The notes: generated from the letters alone by a model not told the origin. Positions 1 to 6,744 are shown, counted from the first letter of the stretch. The stretch is DNA of 11,839 nucleotides from Bacteroidales bacterium (GCA_017548445.1 JAFYZZ010000080.1:1-11839); one strand, 5' to 3'. Numbers and translations: made by a program.

Positions 1-884
1 AGGGCCACGGCGGCGTCGCGGCCGTGGTAGCGCGGGGCGGGTTCCGTCTGCTTGTAGGACGGGTCCTGTTCTTCGTCCACGACCACCAGCCCGAGGTTCC
101 GGAAAGGCAGGAACAGGGCGGACCGGGTGCCGAGGATGACGGCGGGCGCTCCGGAACGGAGGGCTTCCGCCGCGTGGCGGCGCTGCACCGGCGTCCTGCC
201 GGAGTGGAACAGATGCAGCCGGTTGCCGAATTCCGGGCCCAGGAGGGCTTCCAGCTTGTCGAAGAAGGCGATTTCTGGGGAGAGGACCAGGGCCTGGCGG
301 CCGGCTTCCAGCGTTTCCCGCAACGCCGGCAGGTAGGCGTTCCTGCGTTCCGTGCCCGTGAGCACGAGCGGCTTGTCCGGCTTGGCTGCGGGTGCGGGCG
401 GGACATCGGCGCGGCTGCAGGAGGCGATTTGGGCGAGCAGCTGGTCCCGCGCGGCCGTGAGCCGCTGCGTCACGCGCTCGTTGTGGCGCCCTTCCAGCTC
501 CTGCTCCTTCTTTTCCAGTCGGGCGTGCAGCCGGGCGAGGATGTCGGCCGCCGTGTGTTCGCTGCGGACCTTAAGCAGGGGATAGGCGGCCTTGTACACT
601 TCGCCGGGGGTGCAGAGGTAATAGTCTGCGAGGAAGGCCCAGAAACGCAGTTCCTCCTGCGTGACCCGCGGCAGGTCGTCCTGCACGGCGAGTATGGGCT
701 GGATGCGTTCCGGGGGCAGGTCGGGCCGTTCCAGGCGGCGCCACACCACGCCGTCGTAGCTGCGGCGGCCGAGCGCGACGCTCACGCGCCGCCCCGGCTC
801 GAGCTGCGTCGGGGTGGAGTAGGTGGGAATCCACTGGAGCTTGAGCGGCAGGAGGACCTGGATGTATGTCGGGGCTGCCGTCAT
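1..884 (-). CDS. priA: Primosomal replication-restart protein PriA (N-terminal part, runs off the left edge), divergent Walker A
   Basis: PriA recognises stalled forks and D-loops and reloads the replicative helicase in the cytoplasm. I read this frame from ATG 884 to the left edge, 294 residues, so the C-terminal half is missing. The N-terminus (MTAAPTYIQVLLPLKL, then W-I-P-T-Y-S) matches the 3'-end-binding domain of Bacteroidota PriA. The helicase part has LSPEIAF, HSG, LGTRSALFLPF and a Walker B-like DEEQ at about residues 270-273 followed by DPSYKQ, as in PriA (DEEHDSSYKQ in E. coli). Odd point: where PriA normally has GVTGSGKTEVYL this protein reads TGTERRNAYL (about residues 176-185), so the GKT phosphate-binding loop is absent. 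The start lies 16 bases after the msrA stop, suggesting one transcript. Family call is firm; whether it is an active helicase is doubtful from this sequence. Confidence 0.9.
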   Translation of the reverse strand, partial: MTAAPTYIQVLLPLKLQWIPTYSTPTQLEPGRRVSVALGRRSYDGVVWRRLERPDLPPERIQPILAVQDDLPRVTQEELRFWAFLADYYLCTPGEVYKAAYPLLKVRSEHTAADILARLHARLEKKEQELEGRHNERVTQRLTAARDQLLAQIASCSRADVPPAPAAKPDKPLVLTGTERRNAYLPALRETLEAGRQALVLSPEIAFFDKLEALLGPEFGNRLHLFHSGRTPVQRRHAAEALRSGAPAVILGTRSALFLPFRNLGLVVVDEEQDPSYKQTEPAPRYHGRDAAVA

Positions 885-900
885 CGCGGTGCGGGGAGGA

Positions 901-1425
901 TCAGTCGGTGTCCGAAGCGGGCTCGTTGGCGTTGCGGGCGAACTCCATCAGCGCAGTGGAGATGTGGCAGTAGCCGCCGGGATGCTTGTCCAGATAGTCC
1001 TGGTGATACTCCTCGGCCCGGTAGAAATTCTTGAGCGGCTTCACTTCGACGGCGAGCGGGGTCTTGATCTCGCCGGCCACGCGATCATAGATCTTCATAA
1101 TGGAAGCCCGGTCGGCCGGGTCGGAATAATAGATGCCCGTGCGGTAGCGCGTGCCTTCGTCTTCCCCCTGCCTGTTCACGGAGGTGGGGTCTATGGCCAT
1201 AAAATAGATCTGGACCAGGCGTTCCAGCCCGAGCACGTCGGGGTCGTACACCACGTGCACCGCCTCGGCATAGCCGGTGGTGTCGGTGTAGACCTCCCGA
1301 TACGTGGGATGGGAAATGTTGCCGTTGGCATAGCCCGCTTCCGTCTTCACCACCCCGCGGATGCGCTTGAGATAGTGTTCGGCCCCCCAGAAACAGCCGG
1401 CTGCCAGATACAGGTCCTTCGTCAT
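901..1425 (-). CDS. msrA: Peptide methionine-S-sulfoxide reductase MsrA
   Basis: MsrA reduces the S-epimer of methionine sulfoxide in free form or in proteins, repairing oxidative damage at the expense of thioredoxin. The 174-residue protein has the catalytic GCFWG motif with the nucleophile at Cys11. A second cysteine in HPGGYCHI (Cys153) aligns with the resolving cysteine of E. coli MsrA (GYCGI). Other family signatures are EAGYANG, HPTY, YTDTTGYAEAV and HQDYL. An in-frame TTG lies at 1434, but I chose ATG 1425 because it gives the usual start MTKDLYLAAGCFWG and the -7 box ends only 6 bases before it. It has no C-terminal MsrB domain. It is followed 16 bases later by priA. Alternative function is unlikely. 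Confidence 0.96.
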   Translation of the reverse strand: MTKDLYLAAGCFWGAEHYLKRIRGVVKTEAGYANGNISHPTYREVYTDTTGYAEAVHVVYDPDVLGLERLVQIYFMAIDPTSVNRQGEDEGTRYRTGIYYSDPADRASIMKIYDRVAGEIKTPLAVEVKPLKNFYRAEEYHQDYLDKHPGGYCHISTALMEFARNANEPASDTD

Positions 1426-1431
1426 AGACTG

Positions 1432-1439
1432 CAAATATG
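1432..1439 (-). promoter_or_regulatory. Probable -7 box for msrA (near-leaderless)
   Basis: On the minus strand the sequence CATATTTG matches the Bacteroidota -7 consensus TAnnTTTG at seven of eight positions and ends 6 bases before the msrA ATG. No convincing TTG at the -33 position was seen, so the call rests on the box and its position alone. Confidence 0.35.
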
Positions 1440-1471
1440 CGAATAATTCTGCAATAATGCACGCCGCAGCG

Positions 1472-2179
1472 CTAGAGAAGCGTCAGGGCAACTTCCATCA
1501 TATTCGTGAAGGTGGTGCGGCGCTGCTCGGAGGTGGTCACCTCGCCGGTGATGACGTGGTCGGAAATGGTGTTGATGACCAGGGCGCGCCTGCCGGCATA
1601 GGCTGCGTTCATATACAGGGCGGATGCCTCCATCTCCACGCAGAGCACCCCCATCCTGCGCCAGTTTTCCGTCTTGGGATTAGCGGAATAGAACACGTCC
1701 GAGGAGAGGACGTTGCCCACCTTGTAGCGGAGGCCGAGGCGCTCGCAGCTGTCCGCCGCGGCACGCAGCAGGCCGAAGTCGGCGATGGGCGCGAAGGTGC
1801 CGGGAAGTTCGTACTGGTTGCCGTAGCTGGAGTCGGTGCAGGCGCCCATCGCAAGCACCAGGTCGCCCAGTTTCAGGTCGGGGTCGTATGCGCCGGCCGA
1901 GCCTACGCGGATGATGGTCTGTACGCCGTAGAAATGGAACAGTTCATAGGTGTAGATGCCGATGGACGGGATGCCCATACCGTGGCCCATCACGCTCACG
2001 CGCTTGCCTTCCCAGGTGCCGGTATAGCCCAGCATCCCGCGGACGTTGTTGAACTGCTCGGGGACGTCCAGGTATTGTTCGGCCATAAACTTGGCGCGCA
2101 GCGGGTCGCCCGCCATAATGACGGTTTCGGCGATTTCTCCGTACTTCGCCCCGATGTGGGGAGTAGGTATGTTGGACAT
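1472..2179 (-). CDS. deoD: Purine-nucleoside phosphorylase, DeoD type (hexameric PNP)
   Basis: This enzyme splits purine (deoxy)ribonucleosides with phosphate into free base and (deoxy)ribose-1-phosphate in the purine salvage pathway of the cytoplasm. The 235-residue protein is close to E. coli DeoD in length (239). Family signatures are [20 protein letters not shown] near the N-terminus (His8 equivalent to the ribose-binding histidine), [25 protein letters not shown] (phosphate-binding Arg91 and Ser94), VEMEASALY (Glu182-Met183-Glu184) and TISDH with the catalytic aspartate Asp207. I chose ATG 2179 because the residues upstream of it in frame belong to the end of the preceding gene and are not conserved. 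Ten bases separate it from the stop of the upstream serine hydrolase gene, so the two are very probably co-transcribed. A uridine phosphorylase is less likely given the DeoD-type SDH and VEMEA context. Confidence 0.95.
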   Translation of the reverse strand: MSNIPTPHIGAKYGEIAETVIMAGDPLRAKFMAEQYLDVPEQFNNVRGMLGYTGTWEGKRVSVMGHGMGIPSIGIYTYELFHFYGVQTIIRVGSAGAYDPDLKLGDLVLAMGACTDSSYGNQYELPGTFAPIADFGLLRAAADSCERLGLRYKVGNVLSSDVFYSANPKTENWRRMGVLCVEMEASALYMNAAYAGRRALVINTISDHVITGEVTTSEQRRTTFTNMMEVALTLL

Positions 2180-2189
2180 ATTGCGTTGA

Positions 2190-3782
2190 TTAATAGGTGC
2201 TTTTGATGCGGGATGCGGTAATGGTAATATCACGCGTGGAAGGTGCGGGCGCCGGATTCCCCTGGAAACGGCGGGCCTGCGGGGCGACGACGGTGACGGT
2301 GAGTTCGTCCCGGTCGGGACTGAAGTTGAAGCGGAAACGCTCCTGGCATCCGTTGTTGAACAGCGACAGGTAGTAGGCGCCCAGTTCGTCCGGGGCGGTC
2401 CAGCAGCACCATCCTGCGGTGGTCATCGGCGTGGTGCCCATCGTGTTGGCATAGACGGTGCCGCCGAACAGCAGGGTGCGGTCGGTGGAGCCCATCTTCC
2501 AGTCGTCCAGTCCGAAGGGGATGTTGTGGATGGCTTCGCCCGTCTCGAGGGTCAGGTACATATTCCCCTCCGCGTCGAAGCGGAAGGAGATGCCCGTCAG
2601 GCCGTAGGCGTTCTGGTGCGGAAGGTAACGCAGGGTGCGGGAGCGCTCAAAGGGGCCCTGCGTGGGGGCGGGGAAGGGATGTGCCAGTTCGTATCCGGCA
2701 ATCTCGCTCTCGAGGTCGAAGCTCTTGTTGGGCTTGAGCTTCTTGTCGCTCATCCCGTCCAGCATGTTGTATATCAGCTGGTTGAACCCGGCCTCATCGC
2801 CGATCTGCCCGTTGGAGGCCACCACCAGGTCGTATTCCGGGATGACCATAATCAGCTGGTTCTGCCCGCCGATGGCGCGCCAGGAGTTGCGGCGTCCCAT
2901 CCACACCTGGTAGCCGTAGCCCTTCCCGCTGTCGTCCTTCTCGTTCTCTTCGTCCGACAGTTCCGGGCGCTGGAAAATGTGCGGCGTGGTCATCGCCTCC
3001 ACCCATTCCCGGTTCAGGAGCTGTTTACCTTGCCATACGCCCTTGTTCTTCAGGAAGATGCCGAACTTGGCGAGGTCGGAGGTCTTGCTGTGCATTCCGC
3101 CGTTGCCCATATTGCGGCCGTCCAGGTCCATTTCCCACGTCACGTCCCGGATGCCGAGCGGATCCAGCAGGCGGGGCTTCAGGTATTCGTAGAGGGTGAG
3201 CCCCGTCACGCGCGTGATGATGTTGGAGAGCATATGCGAGCAGGTGATGTTGTAGGCGAAGGAAGTGCCCGGCTCGTAGGCGTAGTCCATCGCCAGGAAG
3301 GAACGGACCTGGTCGTCGCCCGAGCCCGGATATTGCGTGCGTGCGTGTCCGGCCGACATCGTCAGCAGGTGCTCCACCGTCAGGCGCTCCAGTTCGGGCG
3401 CCGTTTTCTCCGGCATCAGGTCCGGGAAGAAGTCCTTGACCTTGTCGCTTACCTTCAGCAGGCCTTCCTGCACGGCAAACCCCACCGCCGCGCCCGTGAA
3501 GGTCTTGGTGGCGGAATACATCGCGTGCGGATACTGGGGGCCGTAGGGGCGCCACCAATGTTCGGACACGACCTTGTCGTGGCGGAGGATCATCAGTCCG
3601 TGCACTTCGTAACCGCCTTCGTCAAGGGCCCGGTAGAACTGTGCGATGGCTTCGGAGCGGATGCCTTCCGCTTCGGGGGTGCTGCGCGGGAGGCCGTCGG
3701 CGTACGGGGCGGCGGTCTGTGCGGACAGGATGCCCGGAAGCAGCAGGAGGAGGATCAGGAGTCTGGATTTCGGTTTCAGCAT
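2190..3782 (-). CDS. Exported serine hydrolase of the beta-lactamase / penicillin-binding-protein-like family (class C fold)
   Basis: The 530-residue protein starts with a signal peptide (basic MLKPKSR, then a leucine-rich core, cleavage probably after LSAQ at about residue 22). The catalytic domain follows at about 35-360. The active-site S-x-x-K is SATK with Ser90 and Lys93. The second motif region is [10 protein letters not shown], with Tyr-Asn adjacent instead of the more usual Tyr-x-Asn. The third motif region is [14 protein letters not shown]. This is the pattern of esterases, D-aminopeptidases and DD-peptidase-like hydrolases, not of a proven beta-lactamase. A C-terminal beta-rich region of about 130 residues (400-530) is of unknown function. 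The substrate cannot be predicted. It sits first in a transcript with the nucleoside phosphorylase and shares a divergent promoter region with the amide hydrolase gene at 3844. Confidence 0.88.
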   Translation of the reverse strand: MLKPKSRLLILLLLLPGILSAQTAAPYADGLPRSTPEAEGIRSEAIAQFYRALDEGGYEVHGLMILRHDKVVSEHWWRPYGPQYPHAMYSATKTFTGAAVGFAVQEGLLKVSDKVKDFFPDLMPEKTAPELERLTVEHLLTMSAGHARTQYPGSGDDQVRSFLAMDYAYEPGTSFAYNITCSHMLSNIITRVTGLTLYEYLKPRLLDPLGIRDVTWEMDLDGRNMGNGGMHSKTSDLAKFGIFLKNKGVWQGKQLLNREWVEAMTTPHIFQRPELSDEENEKDDSGKGYGYQVWMGRRNSWRAIGGQNQLIMVIPEYDLVVASNGQIGDEAGFNQLIYNMLDGMSDKKLKPNKSFDLESEIAGYELAHPFPAPTQGPFERSRTLRYLPHQNAYGLTGISFRFDAEGNMYLTLETGEAIHNIPFGLDDWKMGSTDRTLLFGGTVYANTMGTTPMTTAGWCCWTAPDELGAYYLSLFNNGCQERFRFNFSPDRDELTVTVVAPQARRFQGNPAPAPSTRDITITASRIKSTY

Positions 3783-3801
3783 AGCGTTGACAGTTGGTTC
3801 T

Positions 3802-3809
3802 CAAATATA
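3802..3809 (-). promoter_or_regulatory. -7 box for the serine hydrolase-deoD transcript
   Basis: The minus strand reads TATATTTG, an exact TAnnTTTG box, 19 bases before the start codon at 3782. Its expected -33 region falls on the opposing promoter's -7 box, so the two promoters overlap. No clear TTG is present at -33, only a T-run. Confidence 0.6.
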
Positions 3810-3821
3810 CGGAAAAAAGCG

Positions 3822-3829
3822 TATATTTG
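3822..3829 (+). promoter_or_regulatory. -7 box for the Ntn-type amide hydrolase gene
   Basis: The plus strand reads TATATTTG, exact to TAnnTTTG, 14 bases before ATG 3844. The nearest TTG (3794-3796) is 25 bases upstream, longer than the usual spacing, so the -33 element is weak or absent. Confidence 0.6.
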
Positions 3830-3843
3830 GAAAAAATAGAGAA

Positions 3844-4977
3844 ATGAAAAAGGTCATTTTCTGGATTCTCGGCATCCTGGCCGCGCTCTGCATCGCCGTC
3901 CTTTGCATCTGGGGGCGTGAACTTGCCACCCTCCGGACCGTCGGTTCCGTCGCGGGCAACGAGTACCTCTATCAGATGGAATACAAGGCCGCCTACGACC
4001 TGGACGAGGTCATCGCCAAAGATATCGACGAGAACGCCGAGCTGCTCGACTACATTATGGGCAGGATCGGGAAGGGCATTCCCATCAAGATGAAAAGCGC
4101 CCAGGTGGCCGACGAGAACGGGGAGCTGAACACCTTCAACTGCACCTCCTTCCAGGCCGCACAGGCCGGCGGAGAGGGCTTCTTCTACGGCCGCAATTAC
4201 GACTACTTCAAGAATCCCACGATGGTCACGGTGTCGCGCCCGAAGAAGGGCTACGCTTCCATCGCCGTCAGCGATATGTCCCATTTCGGCTATTCGCTGG
4301 AGAAGCTTCCGGATTCCTTTATGAAGAAGCTCAGCTGCCTGGCGGCCATCTACGCCCCGCTGGACGGGGTGAACGAGAAGGGACTCTGCACCTCCATTAT
4401 GGCCCTTCCCAAACAGGCTTCCCAGCAGGATACGCCCAAGCACGACGTGGGCACCACGATGATTATGCGCCTGTGGCTGGACCGCTGCGCCACCGTACAG
4501 GAGGCCCTGGACCTCGCCGCGTCGGTGGACGTCCGTCACGATGCAACCGTGGGGTCCGGTTACCATTATATGATTGCCGATGCTGCCGGCGACTGCGCCG
4601 TGCTGGAGTTCGACAAGGAGGACGGCTGGAAGTCGATGGTGGTCCGGAAAGCGGAAGGGGAGAAGGCTATGCTGGTGACGAACCATCTCCTTTCCGGGAA
4701 ATACTACACCACGGAGCCGGACGAGGCCGTGGGCAACCCCCACAGCCGCAGCTGGTGGCGCTACGAGACGGCCTGGAACTATCTGCAGGAGCACGACGGA
4801 ACCCTCACGCTCGAAGAAGCCCAGGAGTGCCTGGCCCTGGTGCACTGGAAAGACCTCCTCTGGGACACGGGCACCGTGGAAGACACGCAGTACAGCGCCG
4901 TTTACGACCAGAAGAACCTCACCCTGGACCTGCGCAACTGGAACGACTACGACACCACGGTCCACTTCGGCCTGTAA
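3844..4977 (+). CDS. Membrane-anchored Ntn-type amide hydrolase (linear amide C-N hydrolase / C45-C59-like)
   Basis: The 377-residue protein begins with a single hydrophobic helix (residues about 4-23, MKKVIFWILGILAALCIAVL) that would act as signal anchor. A pro-region to residue 99 follows, then the presumed nucleophile Cys100 in FNCTSFQA. Next come YGRNYDYF (Arg117, Asn118, Asp120), GVNEKGL (Asn177), a Gly-Ser-Gly-Tyr-His region, AVLEFD and VTNHLL. This order is that of Ntn hydrolases such as choloylglycine hydrolase, acid ceramidase and isopenicillin-N acyltransferase relatives, which cut linear amide bonds with an N-terminal cysteine. As Cys100 is internal, activity would need self-cleavage between Asn99 and Cys100; this is inference from the family. 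The substrate is unknown; bile-salt conjugates, N-acyl amides or beta-lactams are all possible. The longer in-frame opening upstream of 3844 is rejected because the promoter lies in it and the anchor helix starts at this ATG. Confidence 0.82.
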   Translation: MKKVIFWILGILAALCIAVLCIWGRELATLRTVGSVAGNEYLYQMEYKAAYDLDEVIAKDIDENAELLDYIMGRIGKGIPIKMKSAQVADENGELNTFNCTSFQAAQAGGEGFFYGRNYDYFKNPTMVTVSRPKKGYASIAVSDMSHFGYSLEKLPDSFMKKLSCLAAIYAPLDGVNEKGLCTSIMALPKQASQQDTPKHDVGTTMIMRLWLDRCATVQEALDLAASVDVRHDATVGSGYHYMIADAAGDCAVLEFDKEDGWKSMVVRKAEGEKAMLVTNHLLSGKYYTTEPDEAVGNPHSRSWWRYETAWNYLQEHDGTLTLEEAQECLALVHWKDLLWDTGTVEDTQYSAVYDQKNLTLDLRNWNDYDTTVHFGL

Positions 4978-4988
4978 AGCGTTGGATT

Positions 4989-5004
4989 GGGCTGTCAGCA
5001 GCCC
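4989..5004 (+). terminator. Small GC hairpin after the amide hydrolase gene (possible terminator)
   Basis: GGGCTG and CAGCCC form a 6-base-pair stem with a 4-base loop, starting 12 bases after the stop codon. No T-run follows directly, so intrinsic termination would be weak; it may only protect the mRNA end. Confidence 0.3.
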
Positions 5005-5027
5005 CTACCTTATCTAAATAAGCATTT

Positions 5028-5070
5028 ATTTTACGAAATTCGTACAAAGATTTTACGATTTTCGTAAAAT
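5028..5070. promoter_or_regulatory. Two tandem palindromic operator-like sites before the DUF2975-XRE operon
   Basis: Copy 1 (5028-5048) has TACGAA and TTCGTA around one base. Copy 2 (5050-5070) has perfect 9-base arms, ATTTTACGA and TCGTAAAAT, around TTT. Both begin ATTTTACGA and contain TTCGTA at the same offset. They start 22 bases apart, about two helical turns, so a dimer on each would lie on the same face. Copy 2 covers the expected -33 region of the promoter at 5077. The small XRE regulator encoded just downstream is the natural candidate binder, which is inference. Confidence 0.7.
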
Positions 5071-5076
5071 TGGCAT

Positions 5077-5084
5077 TATCTTTG
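5077..5084 (+). promoter_or_regulatory. -7 box of the DUF2975-XRE operon promoter
   Basis: TATCTTTG is an exact TAnnTTTG box. The start codon is 32 bases downstream, leaving a leader of roughly 25 bases. The -33 region is inside the second palindrome and has no good TTG, as expected if a bound protein controls polymerase access. Confidence 0.75.
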
Positions 5085-5115
5085 TCTGTCGGTAGAGAAA
5101 CAAACGCAAACAAAA

Positions 5116-5592
5116 ATGAAGAATTCAACGCAAAAGAACATCAAAAGGCTCTCTATCGCCATTGCCATTCTTGGCGGACTGACGCTCGCTTACATTTACT
5201 GGGAGATGATCGCCCAGTTATGGGTGGACAGTTATATTTATCCGCTGACCTGGAACCCGGACATCAAGGGCTGGCAGATCTTCATCCTTGTGGCCCGCTT
5301 CGTCGGCCTTACGTCTCTATTCATTCTGTGCTGCATTTTCCTGTACCGGACCAACCGGGGACTGACGGACGGCGAAATCTTCCCGAAATCCAACATTTCC
5401 CTCATACGATGGTCGGCCCTGGTGGCCGCGCTTCTCGCCTTCGTGGACAGCAATTACGAAGCCGTGGTGAAAGGAGAATCCAATATGATGCTCGGTTCCA
5501 ATGTCATCCTGGTTCCCCTTATCGTCCTCCTCTTCGCCGGACTCTATAAGATGGCTTATCTCGCAGCCAAAGACAGCAATCTCGCGATATGA
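5116..5592 (+). CDS. DUF2975 family four-helix membrane protein
   Basis: The 158-residue protein has four predicted membrane helices at about 10-30, 52-78, 95-113 and 125-148. Between helices two and three the loop reads NRGLTDGEIFPKSN, the region where DUF2975 proteins have their most conserved Gly-x-Phe-type motif. The molecular role of DUF2975 is not established. It is typically encoded directly before a small YozG-like XRE regulator, exactly as here: its TGA stop at 5590-5592 overlaps the next ATG at 5589 as ATGA, so the two are translationally coupled. I infer that it senses a membrane signal or holds the regulator. It has lower GC than the genes to its left (52% in one counted 60-base line). 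Confidence 0.8.
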   Translation: MKNSTQKNIKRLSIAIAILGGLTLAYIYWEMIAQLWVDSYIYPLTWNPDIKGWQIFILVARFVGLTSLFILCCIFLYRTNRGLTDGEIFPKSNISLIRWSALVAALLAFVDSNYEAVVKGESNMMLGSNVILVPLIVLLFAGLYKMAYLAAKDSNLAI

Positions 5593-5834
5593 TTACCGTC
5601 AACCTCGACAAAATGCTCTGGGAGCGCCATATGAAGCTCTCGGAACTCTCCGAAAAGATTGGCATTTCGATGACCAATCTTTCCCTGCTCAAGACGGGGA
5701 AGGGCCGTGCCATCCGCTTCACCACCCTCAACAAGCTCTGCAAGGTGCTGGAATGCGTCCCGGGCGACATCCTGGACTACCAGCCCGACCCGGAAGGGGC
5801 CGAGATGGAAGAGGACATCTTTGAAGAGAAATGA
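5589..5834 (+). CDS. Small XRE/Cro-CI family transcriptional regulator (YozG-like)
   Basis: The 81-residue protein is little more than one helix-turn-helix. Helices are seen in LDKMLWERHMKLSELSEKIG, then ISMTNLSLLKTGKGRAIRFTTLNKLCKVLE, ending in the family phrase CVPGDILDY and an acidic tail. This layout (single HTH, Ser/Asn recognition region, 'KTGK' turn, C-terminal CxPGDIL) is typical of the YozG-like group that accompanies DUF2975 genes. It overlaps both neighbours by ATGA, at 5589 and at 5831. I infer it binds the two palindromes at 5028-5070 and controls its own operon. The acidic tail EMEEDIFEE may contact a partner. No ligand pocket is visible. Confidence 0.9.
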   Translation: MITVNLDKMLWERHMKLSELSEKIGISMTNLSLLKTGKGRAIRFTTLNKLCKVLECVPGDILDYQPDPEGAEMEEDIFEEK

Positions 5835-6712
5835 AAAAGGGCCTTGCCATCCGCAGCCGACTGCTGTCAGCCTTTCTGCTTGTTCCAATCTCTGTTCTCG
5901 GACAGGAGAACGTCTCCGTCAGGGGCCGTATCGTCAACGGACAGGGAGAACCAGTAGAGTATGTGCACGTGGGTATTCCCAAACTTCAGATGGGTACCAT
6001 ATCCACGGTGGACGGACGTTTTGAGATAACAGCGCCCCGGGACACGCTGGAATTCATCCACGTCTCTTATCAGACCGGGCGTTACGCCGTCACGGGGCCT
6101 GCCGATGATGTCCTCATCGTTCTCCAAGACAATGAACTTCCCCCGGCGGTTTTTATCGGCGGCGATACGAAGGAGAAATATCTTCTCCGGCCCGGAACGA
6201 AGATCTTCGGCAATGGGGGCGTTCTGGTATTTGAGCCTAAGACCGGCAGCACCAAAGGAGTTGAAATCGGCTCTGTTGCCCGTACAAATAAGCCATTCCT
6301 GGTGCAGGACATACGGTTCGGCATCTGGCAGAATTCCATTCCGGACTGCGTCGTCTCCGTCAACATCTACCGGATAGAAGACAAGGATGAGGATTTTGTC
6401 AATGTGCTCCAAAAGCCTATGTATGTCAAGGTTCCCGAGTCGGAAAAACCTCAGGAATTCCATATCCGGCCGGAAGAAACCATCCTTCTGGAGCCGGGCC
6501 GGTATTACATCTCCTTCCAGATAGTGGATTGCGACGAAAAGGCTCTGGAGGAGTACCTGCAGGTCCCCGAATCCGAACGGGACTGGTCGCAGATGCGCCT
6601 TTCCACCATTCTCTATTTCAAGAGCAGTTATACCCGCAAAGCAGCCTTGGGTAAGATGGAGCACTGTCCCGTCAACATCGGCATCTCCGTCAAAGGGCTG
6701 GAATACCAATAA
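5831..6712 (+). CDS. Exported protein with N-terminal CarboxypepD_reg-like beta-sandwich domain, unknown C-terminal domain
   Basis: The 293-residue protein has a signal peptide (KKGLAIRSR then a hydrophobic stretch, cleavage probably after VLGQ at about 24). A carboxypeptidase-regulatory-like domain follows at about 27-100: VSVRGRIVNGQGEPVEYVHV, GTISTVDGRFEI and LEFIHVSYQ are the typical strands. The remaining about 190 residues are beta-rich, with blocks such as DIRFGIWQNSIPDCVVSVNI, RPEETILLEPGRYYISFQIV and LYFKSSYTRKA. I do not recognise this domain. No TonB-dependent barrel follows, so this is not a truncated SusC. The ATG overlaps the stop of the XRE gene, marking it as the third gene of a coupled operon and a likely output of that regulator. 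The gene has 42-50% GC in two counted lines. Confidence 0.75.
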   Translation: MKKGLAIRSRLLSAFLLVPISVLGQENVSVRGRIVNGQGEPVEYVHVGIPKLQMGTISTVDGRFEITAPRDTLEFIHVSYQTGRYAVTGPADDVLIVLQDNELPPAVFIGGDTKEKYLLRPGTKIFGNGGVLVFEPKTGSTKGVEIGSVARTNKPFLVQDIRFGIWQNSIPDCVVSVNIYRIEDKDEDFVNVLQKPMYVKVPESEKPQEFHIRPEETILLEPGRYYISFQIVDCDEKALEEYLQVPESERDWSQMRLSTILYFKSSYTRKAALGKMEHCPVNIGISVKGLEYQ

Positions 6713-6714
6713 TC

Positions 6715-6743
6715 CCCCTCAGACTGCTCTGAGAGGGATTTTA
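6715..6743 (+). terminator. Hairpin terminator between the three-gene operon and tRNA-Ala (possibly bidirectional)
   Basis: CTCAGA (6718-6723) pairs with TCTGAG (6728-6733) around loop CTGC. The stem continues with CCC (6715-6717) against GGG (6735-6737) past one bulged A. ATTTTA follows on the plus strand. It starts 2 bases after the stop codon of the CarboxypepD_reg-like gene and lies just beyond the 3' end of the minus-strand tRNA, so it may serve both. Confidence 0.6.
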
Positions 6744-6744
6744 G

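Larger units (their letters stand above)
3802..3829. repeat. Inverted repeat joining two divergent -7 boxes
   Basis: Nine-base perfect arms, CAAATATAC (3802-3810) and GTATATTTG (3821-3829), flank a 10-base centre. Each arm contains one complete TAnnTTTG box facing outward. It is partly a by-product of two divergent promoters with the same box, but the match extends one base beyond the boxes on the inner side, so a regulator site is possible. Confidence 0.65.

Noticed and set aside
24..1034. Long plus-strand open frame opposite priA and msrA
   Set aside because: It is an antisense frame kept open by high GC; it has no recognisable domain, no promoter, and is rich in Arg/Gly/His low-information sequence, whereas the minus strand encodes clear PriA and MsrA.
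2190..3782. Annotation as a true beta-lactamase (resistance gene)
   Set aside because: The S-x-x-K motif is shared by many esterases and peptidases; the second motif is atypical and the extra C-terminal domain is not found in class C beta-lactamases.
2526..3839. 437-residue plus-strand open frame opposite the serine hydrolase gene
   Set aside because: It is a shadow of a well-supported signal-peptide-bearing hydrolase with S-x-x-K motif, and it runs through the divergent promoter region.
3622..4965. 447-residue minus-strand open frame opposite the amide hydrolase gene
   Set aside because: It has no family signature and crosses the divergent promoter; the plus strand has the Ntn-type motifs.
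4978..5027. Possible att site: duplicate of the tRNA-Ala 3' end at the far side of the three-gene unit
   Set aside because: I looked for the tRNA 3' sequence (TGGAGCATAGGAG and neighbouring bases) here and did not see it, and no integrase gene is in the window.
5831..6712. Truncated SusC/TonB-dependent receptor
   Set aside because: Only the CarboxypepD_reg-like domain is shared; no plug or barrel follows, and the gene ends in a complete reading frame and a terminator.
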